This document shows positions 49,856 to 57,793 of a stretch of DNA of 64,000 bases, in pieces. A model generated the notes under the pieces. That model was not told where the DNA came from, ran no database searches, and saw only the letters and a program-made list of their open reading frames with translations. Position 1 is the stretch's first letter. Every line of letters starts with the position of its first letter. The position numbers and the translations under genes are program-made. Source of the DNA: Bacteroidales bacterium (GTDB lineage: Bacteria > Bacteroidota > Bacteroidia > Bacteroidales > Muribaculaceae); the NCBI GenBank assembly GCA_022009815.1, contig CP091725.1, positions 1,054,001 through 1,118,000 of the forward strand, in the 5' to 3' direction.

Positions 49856-50787
49856 TCGTCCTCCTTTCCAATTATCGCCACACGCAGTTTTGCGCTGCGT
49901 GCGCGCGGATTGCGTTCCACCTCCTCGTCAGACGGAACGATCGGTTTTCCCGACAGCGGCGCTATAGGCGACAGCCGGCGTCCGAAGAAGTCGGTTTCCA
50001 CTTTGCCGTCGATGCGTCCGCTGCGCATGAAATTCTTCACCATGCGGTCCTCGATGCTGTGGTATGTTATTATAGCGAGTCGTCCGCCCGGGCGTATAGC
50101 CGTTAGCGTCTGCTCGAGAAACTCCTGAAGCGCGTCGACTTCGTGGTTCACCTCCATACGCAAAGCCTGGAACACCTGAGCCAGCTCCTTCTTTTCCTGT
50201 CGCGGGTTGATGAGCGGTCGCACCACGCCAAGCAGGTCGGCGATAGTGACAATGTCCTTCGAAGCCCTTGCCTTCACGATGCAGTCAGCCATTCGTTTGG
50301 CATTCTTCAGCTCGCCGTAAAGGCGGAAAATCGTGGTCAGCCGTTCGGCGTCGTATTCGTTCACCACGCGTCGCGCGTCAAGGTCGTTGTCGCGGTTCAT
50401 GCGCATGTCGAGAACGCCGTCGCTGTATCTGAACGAGAAACCGCGCTCTCCGTCGTCGAAGTGATGGAACGACACGCCGAGGTCGGCGAGGATGCCGTCG
50501 GCAGGCAGCGCATTGTAGAAACGGAGGAAATTGCGCAGGTATCGGAAGTTTCCATGCACAAACGTGAACCGGTTGTCGTCAATCCGGTTTGCATAAGCGT
50601 CCATGTCCTGGTCGAAGCTGAACAGGCGTCCCTTAGGTCCGAGACACGACATGATGGCGCGCGAGTGACCTCCTCCTCCGAATGTCACGTCGACGTATGT
50701 GCCGTCGGGTTTTATGTCGAGCCCTTGGATTGTTTCCGGCGCCAATGCAGGGATATGATACACAGGCAGTTCCTCTTTCATTACCAT
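49852..50787 (-). CDS. rsmH: 16S rRNA (cytosine(1402)-N(4))-methyltransferase
   Basis: A 311-residue protein. It has the AdoMet loop YVDVTFGGGGHSRAI near residue 30, GILADLGVSFHHFD, the insert DGVLDMRMNR, and the C-terminal GGRLAIITYHSIEDRMVKNF. RsmH (MraW) N4-methylates C1402 in the decoding centre. The start may be the first or third codon (MVM). It is the first gene of the dcw cluster here; no mraZ precedes it. The 253 bases upstream contain no gene but hold the divergent promoter 50974-51003. Confidence 0.95.
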   Translation of the reverse strand: MVMKEELPVYHIPALAPETIQGLDIKPDGTYVDVTFGGGGHSRAIMSCLGPKGRLFSFDQDMDAYANRIDDNRFTFVHGNFRYLRNFLRFYNALPADGILADLGVSFHHFDDGERGFSFRYSDGVLDMRMNRDNDLDARRVVNEYDAERLTTIFRLYGELKNAKRMADCIVKARASKDIVTIADLLGVVRPLINPRQEKKELAQVFQALRMEVNHEVDALQEFLEQTLTAIRPGGRLAIITYHSIEDRMVKNFMRSGRIDGKVETDFFGRRLSPIAPLSGKPIVPSDEEVERNPRARSAKLRVAIIGKEDE

Positions 50788-50973
50788 AAAAAATCTTCTT
50801 CCATACCTAATTAGGTGGTAAAGGTAGACATTATTTATAAAAGTAGCGTAATAGATTGAAAAAAAGTTATTAACAACTGTTCAAAATGGCATTTCGAGCG
50901 TCGGTGTTACGGTTTGGGAAGGTTTTTTTATAGAAAAAAATTTAATCAGAAAGGCGATTTTTTTGTAAAAAGA

Positions 50974-51003
50974 TTGCGAATGAAGAAATAATGTGTAACT
51001 TTG
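50974..51003 (+). promoter_or_regulatory. Bacteroidetes-type promoter of the third Por-tailed protein
   Basis: TTG at 50974-50976, a 19-base spacer and TAACTTTG at 50996-51003. The ATG at 51041 is 37 bases downstream. Confidence 0.7.
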
Positions 51004-51040
51004 TTGCTGTCTGGAAACAATAACCTAAAAATTAAAACAG

Positions 51041-52903
51041 ATGAAGAAGAATTTACTATTTGGATTTCTCGCAGCCTCAGCGCTGCTTGGAGCGGCGCCG
51101 CTGGCAAATGCCGGAGTGGTGCTTGAGGAAGATTTCAACCAGTTTACGGATGGCACAACAAGCAAGCCAGGGAATGTTGACATCGCAGCGAGCGGAAAGC
51201 TCGGCGATGTGTTGCTTGGATGGACGGGTGATGCAATCTACGAAGCGGGCGGCTCACTGTTTGTCGGCACAACCGATGTGCTTGATTTCGATCCGCATTC
51301 GATTTCCACACCCGATTTGGACCTGGATGCAAAAGATGGTAATATCCGCATCACATTGCGTGTGAAATCGTGGACAGAGTACGGCAACATGATCAACATC
51401 AAGGCCGGCGACACGAAATTGAGTTCTCCTTATTTCGAGGACGGAGAATGGCATGATTTTGTTATTGTAACAGACAAGGGACTTCCCGGAGCATTGTCGA
51501 TTTCTTCAGCGAGCCTTTATTCAACCCCGTTCTTTATTGATTATCTGAAGATTGAGCAGGGTGATGAAGTGGTGCCTTCACCAACATCCCTGCGTCCGAC
51601 AGACTATGACGGCACAACATTCTCGGCACGCTGGCTTTCTGTGCCAAACGCAACGGGCTACACCGTGTCGGTCTACAACAAGGATGCCGAAGGCAACCGA
51701 ATCAACGTCAAGACCTACGACGCCGAGCCGCTTCCGGAAGGCGACACATCGGGCAACCGCGTGATCGTCACAGTGGACGACAACACGTTGAAATATTACT
51801 TTGTGGTTGTTGCCAAAAGAGGCACAAACGTTTCTACAGAGTCGAACGAGTCGGAAGTTATCAAGCACGTTGAAAGTCTGGAAGCTCCGACCGCACTCGC
51901 GGCAACCGACGTGACCACCAACAGCTTCACAGCCAACTGGACAGCCGTTCCCGATGCCGACACCTACACAGCAACTCTTTATAAGACCATAACTCTTACG
52001 GAGGACAGCGACACAGAGATTCTCAACGAAGATTTCGCGGGCATCACGAAAGGATCGTTTGATTTGATTGACCTTCCATCAAAAGACCCAGACAACCTCG
52101 ACGCCTACACCCACACACCAGGCTGGTATGCATCGACATACGCTTTCGGTGGCGGAAGCCTTGTGCTTTGGCCGATGTTTGGAACTGCGTTCTTTGTAAC
52201 GCCGTCTCTTGACCTCAGCGGCAATGGCGGAGTGGTGTTTGTAGACTTTACCGCAGCCGCAGGCGACAGCGGAAAATACAAGACCGGAGAAAAAGTTACA
52301 GTAGACCTTCTGACTCAGGCAAACAACGAGACCACAGTGCTTGAGAGCGCGGAAATCGAACTCGACGAGGGCGCGTTCAAGAACTACGGCACAATGTTTA
52401 CCAAAGGCGTTAAAGGCTCGTTTATCCGCTTCTCTTACGGAGGTACCAGCGAGGTGCATTTTGACGATGTAGTTATTACTCAGAAGACCAAGGCAGGCGA
52501 CAAGGTGCGCACCGTAGCCCAGCAGGTTGAGACAACCGGACTGTCGGCGAAATTCACTTATGAGCCGGCAGCCAACACGGAATATTCTTACAAAGTGTTT
52601 GCAAGCGTGAACACAATCACAGCCGTTGGTATGGACGATGTGGTTTATTCAGGCGCATCCAACGAAATTGTGGTTGGTGAGGCAGACGGCGTTGCCGACG
52701 TTGCAGCCGCAGGATTCAAAGTGTTTGCACGCAACGGACGTCTCGTTGTCGATGCCGCAGAGGCAGCCCCAGTCACCGTTGTTGACGCATACGGCCGTGT
52801 AATCGCTGCGTTTGAGGCACATCAGGGCGAGAACGCTGTTGATTGCCAAGGATTTGTAATTGTCCGCGTAGGCGACAAGGTGGTAAAGACCATTGTAAGA
52901 TAG
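51041..52903 (+). CDS. Secreted multidomain protein with Por-like C-terminal sorting domain, copy C
   Basis: A 620-residue protein with a signal peptide (MKKNLLFGFLAASALLGAAP). It has a jelly-roll domain starting VVLEEDFNQFTDGT, fibronectin III repeats (RPTDYDGTTFSARWLSVPNA; ATDVTTNSFTANWTAVPDA), a second jelly roll (LNEDFAGITKGSFD ... FFVTPSLDLSGNGG), and a C-terminal domain (PVTVVDAYGRVI ... GFVIVRVGDKVVKTIVR). The architecture equals copies A and B at 30-34 kb, but it stands alone, divergent from the dcw cluster. It is intact, with a strong promoter and terminator. Confidence 0.82.
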   Translation: MKKNLLFGFLAASALLGAAPLANAGVVLEEDFNQFTDGTTSKPGNVDIAASGKLGDVLLGWTGDAIYEAGGSLFVGTTDVLDFDPHSISTPDLDLDAKDGNIRITLRVKSWTEYGNMINIKAGDTKLSSPYFEDGEWHDFVIVTDKGLPGALSISSASLYSTPFFIDYLKIEQGDEVVPSPTSLRPTDYDGTTFSARWLSVPNATGYTVSVYNKDAEGNRINVKTYDAEPLPEGDTSGNRVIVTVDDNTLKYYFVVVAKRGTNVSTESNESEVIKHVESLEAPTALAATDVTTNSFTANWTAVPDADTYTATLYKTITLTEDSDTEILNEDFAGITKGSFDLIDLPSKDPDNLDAYTHTPGWYASTYAFGGGSLVLWPMFGTAFFVTPSLDLSGNGGVVFVDFTAAAGDSGKYKTGEKVTVDLLTQANNETTVLESAEIELDEGAFKNYGTMFTKGVKGSFIRFSYGGTSEVHFDDVVITQKTKAGDKVRTVAQQVETTGLSAKFTYEPAANTEYSYKVFASVNTITAVGMDDVVYSGASNEIVVGEADGVADVAAAGFKVFARNGRLVVDAAEAAPVTVVDAYGRVIAAFEAHQGENAVDCQGFVIVRVGDKVVKTIVR

Positions 52904-52929
52904 AAAAAACGGAATTGCATATTTGACAA

Positions 52930-52964
52930 GTGTGCCGGACGGATTGTTCCGGCACACTTTTTTT
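52930..52964 (+). terminator. Rho-independent terminator of copy C
   Basis: A 10-bp stem (GTGTGCCGGA / TCCGGCACAC) with an 8-base loop and seven T residues. Confidence 0.9.
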
Positions 52965-52975
52965 GAAAAAAAGTA

Positions 52976-53004
52976 TTGGAATGTCAATGTTTTGTGTAAT
53001 TTTG
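52976..53004 (+). promoter_or_regulatory. Promoter for the candidate structured RNA
   Basis: TTG at 52976-52978, an 18-base spacer and TAATTTTG at 52997-53004. It fits the Bacteroidetes consensus but is not followed by any open reading frame. Confidence 0.55.
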
Positions 53005-53007
53005 TAA

Positions 53008-53200
53008 TTGGAAGTTACGAAAAGAGTGTAATTTATTGGAAATGAGCATTGGGTAATCGCTCATAATAGTAATAGGTTACGAATTAGTTAGTTATCTACT
53101 GCATTATTCTTCTGTGCGTTGCGTAACCTTCAAAGAACTCTTCGTATGCAAAAGTAACAATAAAACGGGAGATTTAGAAATGAATCTCCTGATTTTTTCT
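53008..53200 (+). ncRNA. Candidate structured non-coding RNA, about 190 nt
   Basis: There is no convincing reading frame between a consensus promoter and a Rho-independent terminator (GGAGATTT / AATCTCC then a T run, 53170-53200). The sequence folds on paper. The outer helix pairs GTTACGAA-AAGAGT near 53015 with ACTCTTCGT...GTAAC near 53130-53155. Inside are a hairpin ATGAGC / GCTCAT (about 53042-53064) and a longer arm closed by GGTTACG / CGTAACC (about 53077-53130). Size and single-arm layout would suit a 6S-like RNA, but I cannot assign a family. It sits exactly between the chromosomal gene and the ICE. Confidence 0.5.
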
Positions 53201-54009
53201 TCTCACACAAGTTTTTCCGTAAAAGCGATTTTATCCGTCAGCACACCATCGCCCAAAAAGATTTTGAACGAACGTGTGCCGACTGCCGCATAAGCGGAGA
53301 AAAGGGCTTTGCCTCATGCCTAAACAATAGTTTAGACTGATGAGACAAGGCCCCTTTCTTTTGTGCTTATGCCAAAGAGGTGCTTTTACGGGGTTTTGAC
53401 GATTTTTCTTTTTTCGTTGTCCTTTTGAGCCGGAAGCGGAAAGCCGTGTATGACCGCACATTCCATAAATGGAACAAGCCGTCACTCACGGCAGACAAAC
53501 CGGGAAGAATGATTTTATCCATCCGACCAAACACGTTTGGCCAAACAGATAAAAACATACTTCCTTGCCGATGGTTTGCTCGGTTTCACGCTACCGGCTA
53601 TGTTCTTTTCTGTTGGGGATGTCTTTTTCACGGATTTCTCTTTTGAAGTTTTCCTGTCTAATCTGCCTCCACTTCCGTTTACCTCCATTTTCGCGCCTTT
53701 CAGTGAGCCGCATCAGGCAGTCATTTTCGTGCTGGGTGCAAAGGTAACTCCGGGATTGTACGGGAAAGCAAGGTCAAGCCTCCTGTTTTCTGGAAAAATC
53801 TCCAGCCCTTCGGGTAGTATTTTTCCGAAAAACCTTGCATTCCCTAATCCCTACCTTTTTAAGCACCCGAAACGAAAACGACCGATGCGACAGAAAGACG
53901 CATTAAAAAAAATGTCGGATAAACGAGAGGCAGATAAGATAGTTTGAAACTCAACTCCCTCAGCTCTTGAATCCGCATTAAAAAACAAAAAATCAAAAAC
54001 AAAACGGAT
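53201..54009. other. Conserved non-coding end region of the ICE
   Basis: About 800 bases without a convincing gene. Open frames on both strands here lack coding character and overlap each other. The region is rich in inverted repeats: a long hairpin at 53302-53356, CCAAAC-AC-GTTTGG plus TTTGGCCAAA around 53526-53548, and nested arms (GGAAAAAT / ATTTTTCC around a CCCTTCGGG hairpin) near 53799-53829. From memory, such sequence is typical of the end of Bacteroides conjugative transposons; the match is not verified. Confidence 0.5.
53302..53356. repeat. Long inverted repeat / hairpin
   Basis: Outer arms AAGGGCTTTGCCTCAT and ATGAGACAAGGCCCCTT pair over about 14 bp with small bulges. Inner arms CTAAAC / GTTTAG are perfect around AATA. 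It is followed by a T-rich tract on the plus strand, so it may be a terminator protecting the chromosome-ICE border. Confidence 0.6.
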
Positions 54010-54345
54010 ATGAGAACGGCAATAGCAACAAAATTCGTGGCATGGGAAGTACCAAGTTTGGAGAACCTGCAAGGCAGCAAGGTGTACGGACTTCGCACCA
54101 AACTGAACAATGGTGAGAAATTGAGCCGAGAGGAAAAGGATTGGCTTACACGCAACGTGAACAGCAACACCTATTTCAAGAGCGCAGTACCCTTGCAAGG
54201 TTGGATGTTTGACTTTTCCGACATTCTCCGAACCTACATTGTAAAGCAGTATGGACATTGGGCGGAATACAAGGCTACCGACAAGACCGCACTCCGCAGT
54301 TTCCTATACGGCAGGATAGACAGCATCGTGGAACTTAACAAATGA
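54010..54345 (+). CDS. ICE-borne hypothetical protein
   Basis: A 111-residue basic soluble protein (MRTAIATKFVAWEVPS) with a helix-rich middle (NNGEKLSREEKDWLTRNVN) and an aromatic C-terminal half (GWMFDFSDILRTYIVKQYGHW). No domain recognised. It is the first of a series of tightly packed plus-strand genes leading to PcfK- and PcfJ-like proteins. Seven bases separate it from the next small membrane protein. Probably an accessory factor of the element. Confidence 0.7.
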   Translation: MRTAIATKFVAWEVPSLENLQGSKVYGLRTKLNNGEKLSREEKDWLTRNVNSNTYFKSAVPLQGWMFDFSDILRTYIVKQYGHWAEYKATDKTALRSFLYGRIDSIVELNK

Positions 54346-54352
54346 TACGGCT

Positions 54353-54568
54353 ATGACAGCAACGGTAAATTTCAGACAAATGGCGCAATACATAGGGCTT
54401 GCGATATGCACCCTAATCATGCGCACCGCCTTTTGGGTGTCCGGCATCCTTTGGTACATCGTCAGAGAGATAATAAACGGAGTGTTCCGAGTGGCAATAG
54501 GGGTAATCGTGGCTATTCTTTCCGTTATCCTGTTCTTCGGCTTCATTCTTTGGTTATTCACCCTTTAA
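54353..54568 (+). CDS. ICE-borne small membrane protein
   Basis: A 71-residue protein with two hydrophobic stretches (about 12-36 and 44-71) that ends inside the second, FFGFILWLFTL. No motif beyond membrane helices. It sits in the small-gene operon, with 11 bases to the next gene. Confidence 0.65.
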   Translation: MTATVNFRQMAQYIGLAICTLIMRTAFWVSGILWYIVREIINGVFRVAIGVIVAILSVILFFGFILWLFTL

Positions 54569-54579
54569 TCCCTACCGAC

Positions 54580-54786
54580 ATGGCAAAGAGAAGAAGCAAG
54601 ACAGTGGAGCAACAATGCAGATACTACGAGGTGGGCAACATCTTCGAGTACATGGTGGAAACATACCTCAACGGCAATATGTCCGTGTTCCGTGGACTCT
54701 ACCACGAACTGAACAAGGACGCACGGAAGGACTTTATAGACTTCCTATTGAGCGAGGTTGAGCCGATTTATTGGAGGGAGATTTGA
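54580..54786 (+). CDS. ICE-borne hypothetical protein
   Basis: 68 residues from ATG 54580 (MAKRRSKTVEQQCRYYEVGN); an upstream extension of the frame overlaps the membrane-protein gene and is unlikely. Basic start, helical acidic body (YHELNKDARKDFIDFLLSEVEP). Not recognised. The small size and position in the ICE operon suggest a regulatory or accessory role. Confidence 0.65.
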   Translation: MAKRRSKTVEQQCRYYEVGNIFEYMVETYLNGNMSVFRGLYHELNKDARKDFIDFLLSEVEPIYWREI

Positions 54787-54823
54787 AACATACTATTTGA
54801 CAACTGATAAAAACGACAGCGAT

Positions 54824-55261
54824 ATGAAAGGAACAGACCATTTCAAGAGAACGATACAGATGTATTTGGAACAACGTGCGGAGGAAGACACGCTCTTTGA
54901 GAAGAACTACCGCAATCCAGCCAAGAACATTGACGATTGCGTAACCTACATTCTGAACTATGTGCAGAAAAGCGGTTGTAACGGCTTCACGGACGGAGAG
55001 ATATACGGACAAGCAGTACACTACTATGACGAGAACGAGATTGAGGTGGGCAAGCCTATCCAATGCCAAGTGGCGGTGAACCACATTGTGGAACTCACGG
55101 CAGAGGAAAAAGCAGAAGCACGTCAGCAGGCAGTCCGCAGATACCAAGACGAGGAACTCCGCAAGTTGCAGAACCGCACCAAGCCGACAAAGGCGAAACA
55201 GAAACCCAAGTTCAACCCTCATTATTTGATTTTGGCTTATGAAACCGAGAAACAAATTTGA
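54824..55261 (+). CDS. PcfK-like protein
   Basis: 145 residues from ATG 54824 (MKGTDHFKRTIQMYLEQRAE). The pattern KNIDDCVTYILNYVQKSGCNGFTDGEIYGQAVHYYDE matches PcfK-like proteins of Bacteroides conjugative elements, named after a gene on the enterococcal plasmid pCF10. The function in transfer is unknown. The C-terminus is Lys-rich (KPTKAKQKPKFNPHY). The stop overlaps the PcfJ-like gene by 23 bases, suggesting coupled expression. Confidence 0.82.
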   Translation: MKGTDHFKRTIQMYLEQRAEEDTLFEKNYRNPAKNIDDCVTYILNYVQKSGCNGFTDGEIYGQAVHYYDENEIEVGKPIQCQVAVNHIVELTAEEKAEARQQAVRRYQDEELRKLQNRTKPTKAKQKPKFNPHYLILAYETEKQI

Positions 55262-56504
55262 AAAAGCAGTTCTTGCCCAAAGCAAGAAACTACGCCCGAT
55301 AACCCCGATACAGATAAATTGGGCATTCCGTAATTGCGTGGAGCATTATGCACACCGCTTGCCGAAAGGTCGTACCACTTGTATGGATTGCGGTCATAGT
55401 TGGGTAATGACGGAGCAGACCGAGCATTGTACGTGTCCCGAATGTGGAGCAAGTTTGAAAGTCTGCCTCACCTATCAGCGCAAGGTAAGACAAAAGCAGT
55501 ATTTCACAACCCTTACCACAAGCGGAGAATACCAAGTGCTACGAATGTTCTTGCTTGTCGTGGGTATGGAGAAAGGGGTTAATGCCAAGTCCTATGCCCT
55601 TGAAATCGGGCAGTATTGGTGGAATGAACAAGGGCGTAAGGCTGTTGTTGCCATTCCACGCACATTGGGATGCTACATCGACACGTTCTCATTCGCTTCT
55701 CCTTTTGCTATCCGCAATGACAATGAAGCGTACCGCCATATCTCATATTCCCCGATATATCCAAGATATAAGGTGTTGCCGACGCTCCGCAGAAACGGCT
55801 TTAACGGCAATTTCCACGACATTGTACCCACCAAACTAATACCGGCATTATTGTCGGACAGCCGTGCGGAAACGCTGTTGAAGGCAGGGCAATATCCCAT
55901 GTTGCGCTACTATCTGTACCACTCTTTCAATATTGGAGAGTATTGGGCTTCAATCAAGATATGTATCCGCAACGGCTATACCATTGAGGACGGCTCAATG
56001 TGGCGTGACACCATAGACCTCCTGCGTCATTTCGGCAAGGACACAAACAGCCCGAAATACGTTTGCCCTGCCGACCTCAAAGTTGAACACGACAAGTTGG
56101 TGGCAAAGCGCAACCTGCAAAGGAAACATGAGTGGACTGAACAGCAACGCAGGAAAGCGATTGAGGACGAGAAACAATATCTGAAAGCTAAGGGCATATT
56201 CTTCGGACTTGCCTTTACCGACAGCCTTATTTGCGTCAAAGTCATAGAGAGCGTGGAAGAAATGGCAGAGGAAGGAAGGACGATGCACCATTGTGTGGGC
56301 GGTTACCACAAACGAAAAGACTCCCTTATCCTATCCGCCACCATTGACGGAAAACGAATTGAAACGATAGAGGTGTCACTAAAAACTTTTGAGGTGGTGC
56401 AGTGTCGTGGCGTATGCAACGAGAACTCCGAATACCACGACCGCATCATCGCCCTTGTGAACAAGAACGCCAACCTTATCCGCCAGCGGATGAAAGCGGC
56501 ATAA
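55239..56504 (+). CDS. PcfJ-like protein
   Basis: A 421-residue protein. It contains a zinc-ribbon-like pair near the N-terminus (TTCMDCGHSW ... CTCPECGASL) and the PcfJ-domain signature in the C-terminal third (AEEGRTMHHCVGGYHKRKD followed by LSATIDGKRIETIEVS). PcfJ-like proteins occur in conjugative elements and phages across Firmicutes and Bacteroidetes; the activity is unproven. It is the largest gene of the plus-strand accessory operon and directly follows a PcfK-like gene. Confidence 0.85.
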   Translation: MKPRNKFEKAVLAQSKKLRPITPIQINWAFRNCVEHYAHRLPKGRTTCMDCGHSWVMTEQTEHCTCPECGASLKVCLTYQRKVRQKQYFTTLTTSGEYQVLRMFLLVVGMEKGVNAKSYALEIGQYWWNEQGRKAVVAIPRTLGCYIDTFSFASPFAIRNDNEAYRHISYSPIYPRYKVLPTLRRNGFNGNFHDIVPTKLIPALLSDSRAETLLKAGQYPMLRYYLYHSFNIGEYWASIKICIRNGYTIEDGSMWRDTIDLLRHFGKDTNSPKYVCPADLKVEHDKLVAKRNLQRKHEWTEQQRRKAIEDEKQYLKAKGIFFGLAFTDSLICVKVIESVEEMAEEGRTMHHCVGGYHKRKDSLILSATIDGKRIETIEVSLKTFEVVQCRGVCNENSEYHDRIIALVNKNANLIRQRMKAA

Positions 56505-56528
56505 TATCGACATCTAACAACTAACATT

Positions 56529-56786
56529 ATGGAAGTAAGATTTGAAAGCATGGTTTTCCTATGGGATGATAAAATCCCCACGATGTTCCTTGAATTTATG
56601 AACCTCCTCACTCTTTGTCAGAGTGAGGAGCAATTAAGGGCGAGCGTCAAGGACTTTGCCGAGAAACACGAACTTGACAAGTTCTTCCTTTACGGCTTCG
56701 GCTCACATCATTTCTACCTACACCAACGCTACACGAGCGACCCCGAAATGGTGATGCAACGCAGAGTGCTGTCTGTACATTTCTAA
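56529..56786 (+). CDS. ICE-borne hypothetical protein
   Basis: An 85-residue protein (MEVRFESMVFLWDDKIPTMF) with helical centre (LTLCQSEEQLRASVKDFAEKH) and an aromatic/His-rich end (YGFGSHHFYLHQRY). No family recognised. It is 24 bases after the PcfJ-like gene. Confidence 0.65.
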   Translation: MEVRFESMVFLWDDKIPTMFLEFMNLLTLCQSEEQLRASVKDFAEKHELDKFFLYGFGSHHFYLHQRYTSDPEMVMQRRVLSVHF

Positions 56787-56806
56787 TCATCTAAATAACA
56801 ACGACT

Positions 56807-57037
56807 ATGGCAACAAAAATGACAATTAACGGAGTAAGCACCTGCCAATCGGCAGGAACGGAGAACTACGAGAAATTCCAAACGGGTATCGGCAGACGCA
56901 AACGCACCCTTGTGCAATACGACTACCGCCACATGGACGGGGAATTGTTCTCTTGTGTGAAACCCACGTTAGACGAGTGCCGAGCCGCACGGGACAAGTG
57001 GCTGACGGCAAAGGAAAGGAAGGAGAACAAGCGATGA
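56807..57037 (+). CDS. DUF3873-family protein
   Basis: A 76-residue protein (MTINGVSTCQSAGTENYEKF) with the DUF3873 pattern: a short N-terminal strand, RKRTLVQYDYRHMDGELFSCVKPTL and a basic C-terminus (KERKENKR). The family is common in Bacteroides conjugative transposons, function unknown. The stop overlaps the next gene's start (ATGA). Confidence 0.75.
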   Translation: MATKMTINGVSTCQSAGTENYEKFQTGIGRRKRTLVQYDYRHMDGELFSCVKPTLDECRAARDKWLTAKERKENKR

Positions 57038-57261
57038 ACGAAGCAGGCTACCAAACGCTGATAGTCAAGTTCAGCGAGCCAATCACGGCATTGGACGGCA
57101 TCTTTGACGATGCCGAAGCGTGGGGAGTTGATACCCTAAAGGGGTGGATAGACAACTATGAAAGCAGCCGTTTCACTGCCATTGACAGCCATACGGCAGT
57201 CATCACGAGCGAGTATAACATGGAATGTCTGAAAGAGTGGCTGGAAAATGCACACCCATAA
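57034..57261 (+). CDS. ICE-borne hypothetical protein coupled to DUF3873
   Basis: 75 residues from ATG 57034 (MNEAGYQTLIVKFSEPITAL), acidic, with EYNMECLKEWLENAHP at the end. The ATGA overlap with the DUF3873 gene implies translational coupling. No recognisable domain. Confidence 0.65.
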   Translation: MNEAGYQTLIVKFSEPITALDGIFDDAEAWGVDTLKGWIDNYESSRFTAIDSHTAVITSEYNMECLKEWLENAHP

Positions 57262-57334
57262 CCGAGAAAACAGAATTTTGAACATTGGGGCGGTGTCCGC
57301 ACCGCCCGAACCATAAACCTAAAAGACAACGAAT

Positions 57335-57642
57335 ATGATAGCAAAGACAATTTTGGAGCAGATAGGCGGCAGACGCTTTGCCGCCATGACGGGAAGCAAA
57401 GACTTCACAGACATGGGCAACGGCTTGCGCATGAGCCTTGCGAGGAACAAACCAGTGCCAACCGCCTTGACATCATTTATGACGGAGGTGCAGACCTCTA
57501 CAATATGCGTTTCTACCGCAGGACGTTCAGCAAAAAGACATTCGAGAGCAGGACGAAGGACATTGAAACGCACGAGGGGATATATTGCGATATGCTGGAG
57601 GAAATGTTCACGATGGTGACGGGGCTTTACACCCGTTTTTGA
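57335..57642 (+). CDS. ICE-borne hypothetical protein (frameshifted)
   Basis: About 102 residues after joining frames near 57449. The start reads MIAKTILEQIGGRRFAAMTG, and the second half continues as SANRLDIIYDGGADLYNMRF and GIYCDMLEEMFTMVTGLYTRF. Homologues of this shape are common on Bacteroides ICEs; function unknown. The raw single-frame reading ends in unrelated Arg/Ser-rich sequence, so the frame break is likely an error. The last gene of the accessory run, followed by hairpins at 57649-57705. Confidence 0.7.
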
Positions 57643-57648
57643 GAGGTG

Positions 57649-57705
57649 GGCGGCGAAAGCCGCCTACTTTCTTTCAGTGAGCATGATGGCGGACAAAGAA
57701 AGTAG
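57649..57705 (+). repeat. Two nested/adjacent hairpins after the accessory operon
   Basis: GGCGGC-GAAA-GCCGCC (57649-57664) is a GNRA-capped stem. It is directly followed by arms CTACTTTCTTT (57664-57674) and AAAGAAAGTAG (57695-57705), an 11-bp perfect repeat. Probably an RNA 3'-end structure. Confidence 0.6.
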
Positions 57706-57793
57706 CAAAGAAACCTTTGTTTTAATCTGCGATAAATGGAAGCATAATATCTCTTATATGAATGATTTTCCGTACCTTTGCAAAAAATGAATT

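Noticed and set aside
53231..53485. 84-codon minus-strand frame near the ICE end
   Set aside because: Low-complexity basic sequence over the long inverted repeat, with no homologous shape; more likely non-coding.
53537..53947. 136-codon plus-strand frame before the first ICE gene
   Set aside because: Phe/Ser/Pro-rich, overlaps the nested inverted repeats and an opposite frame of equal length; coding character is not convincing.
53851..54258. 135-codon minus-strand frame
   Set aside because: It lies antisense to the better supported 54010-54345 gene and looks like its shadow.
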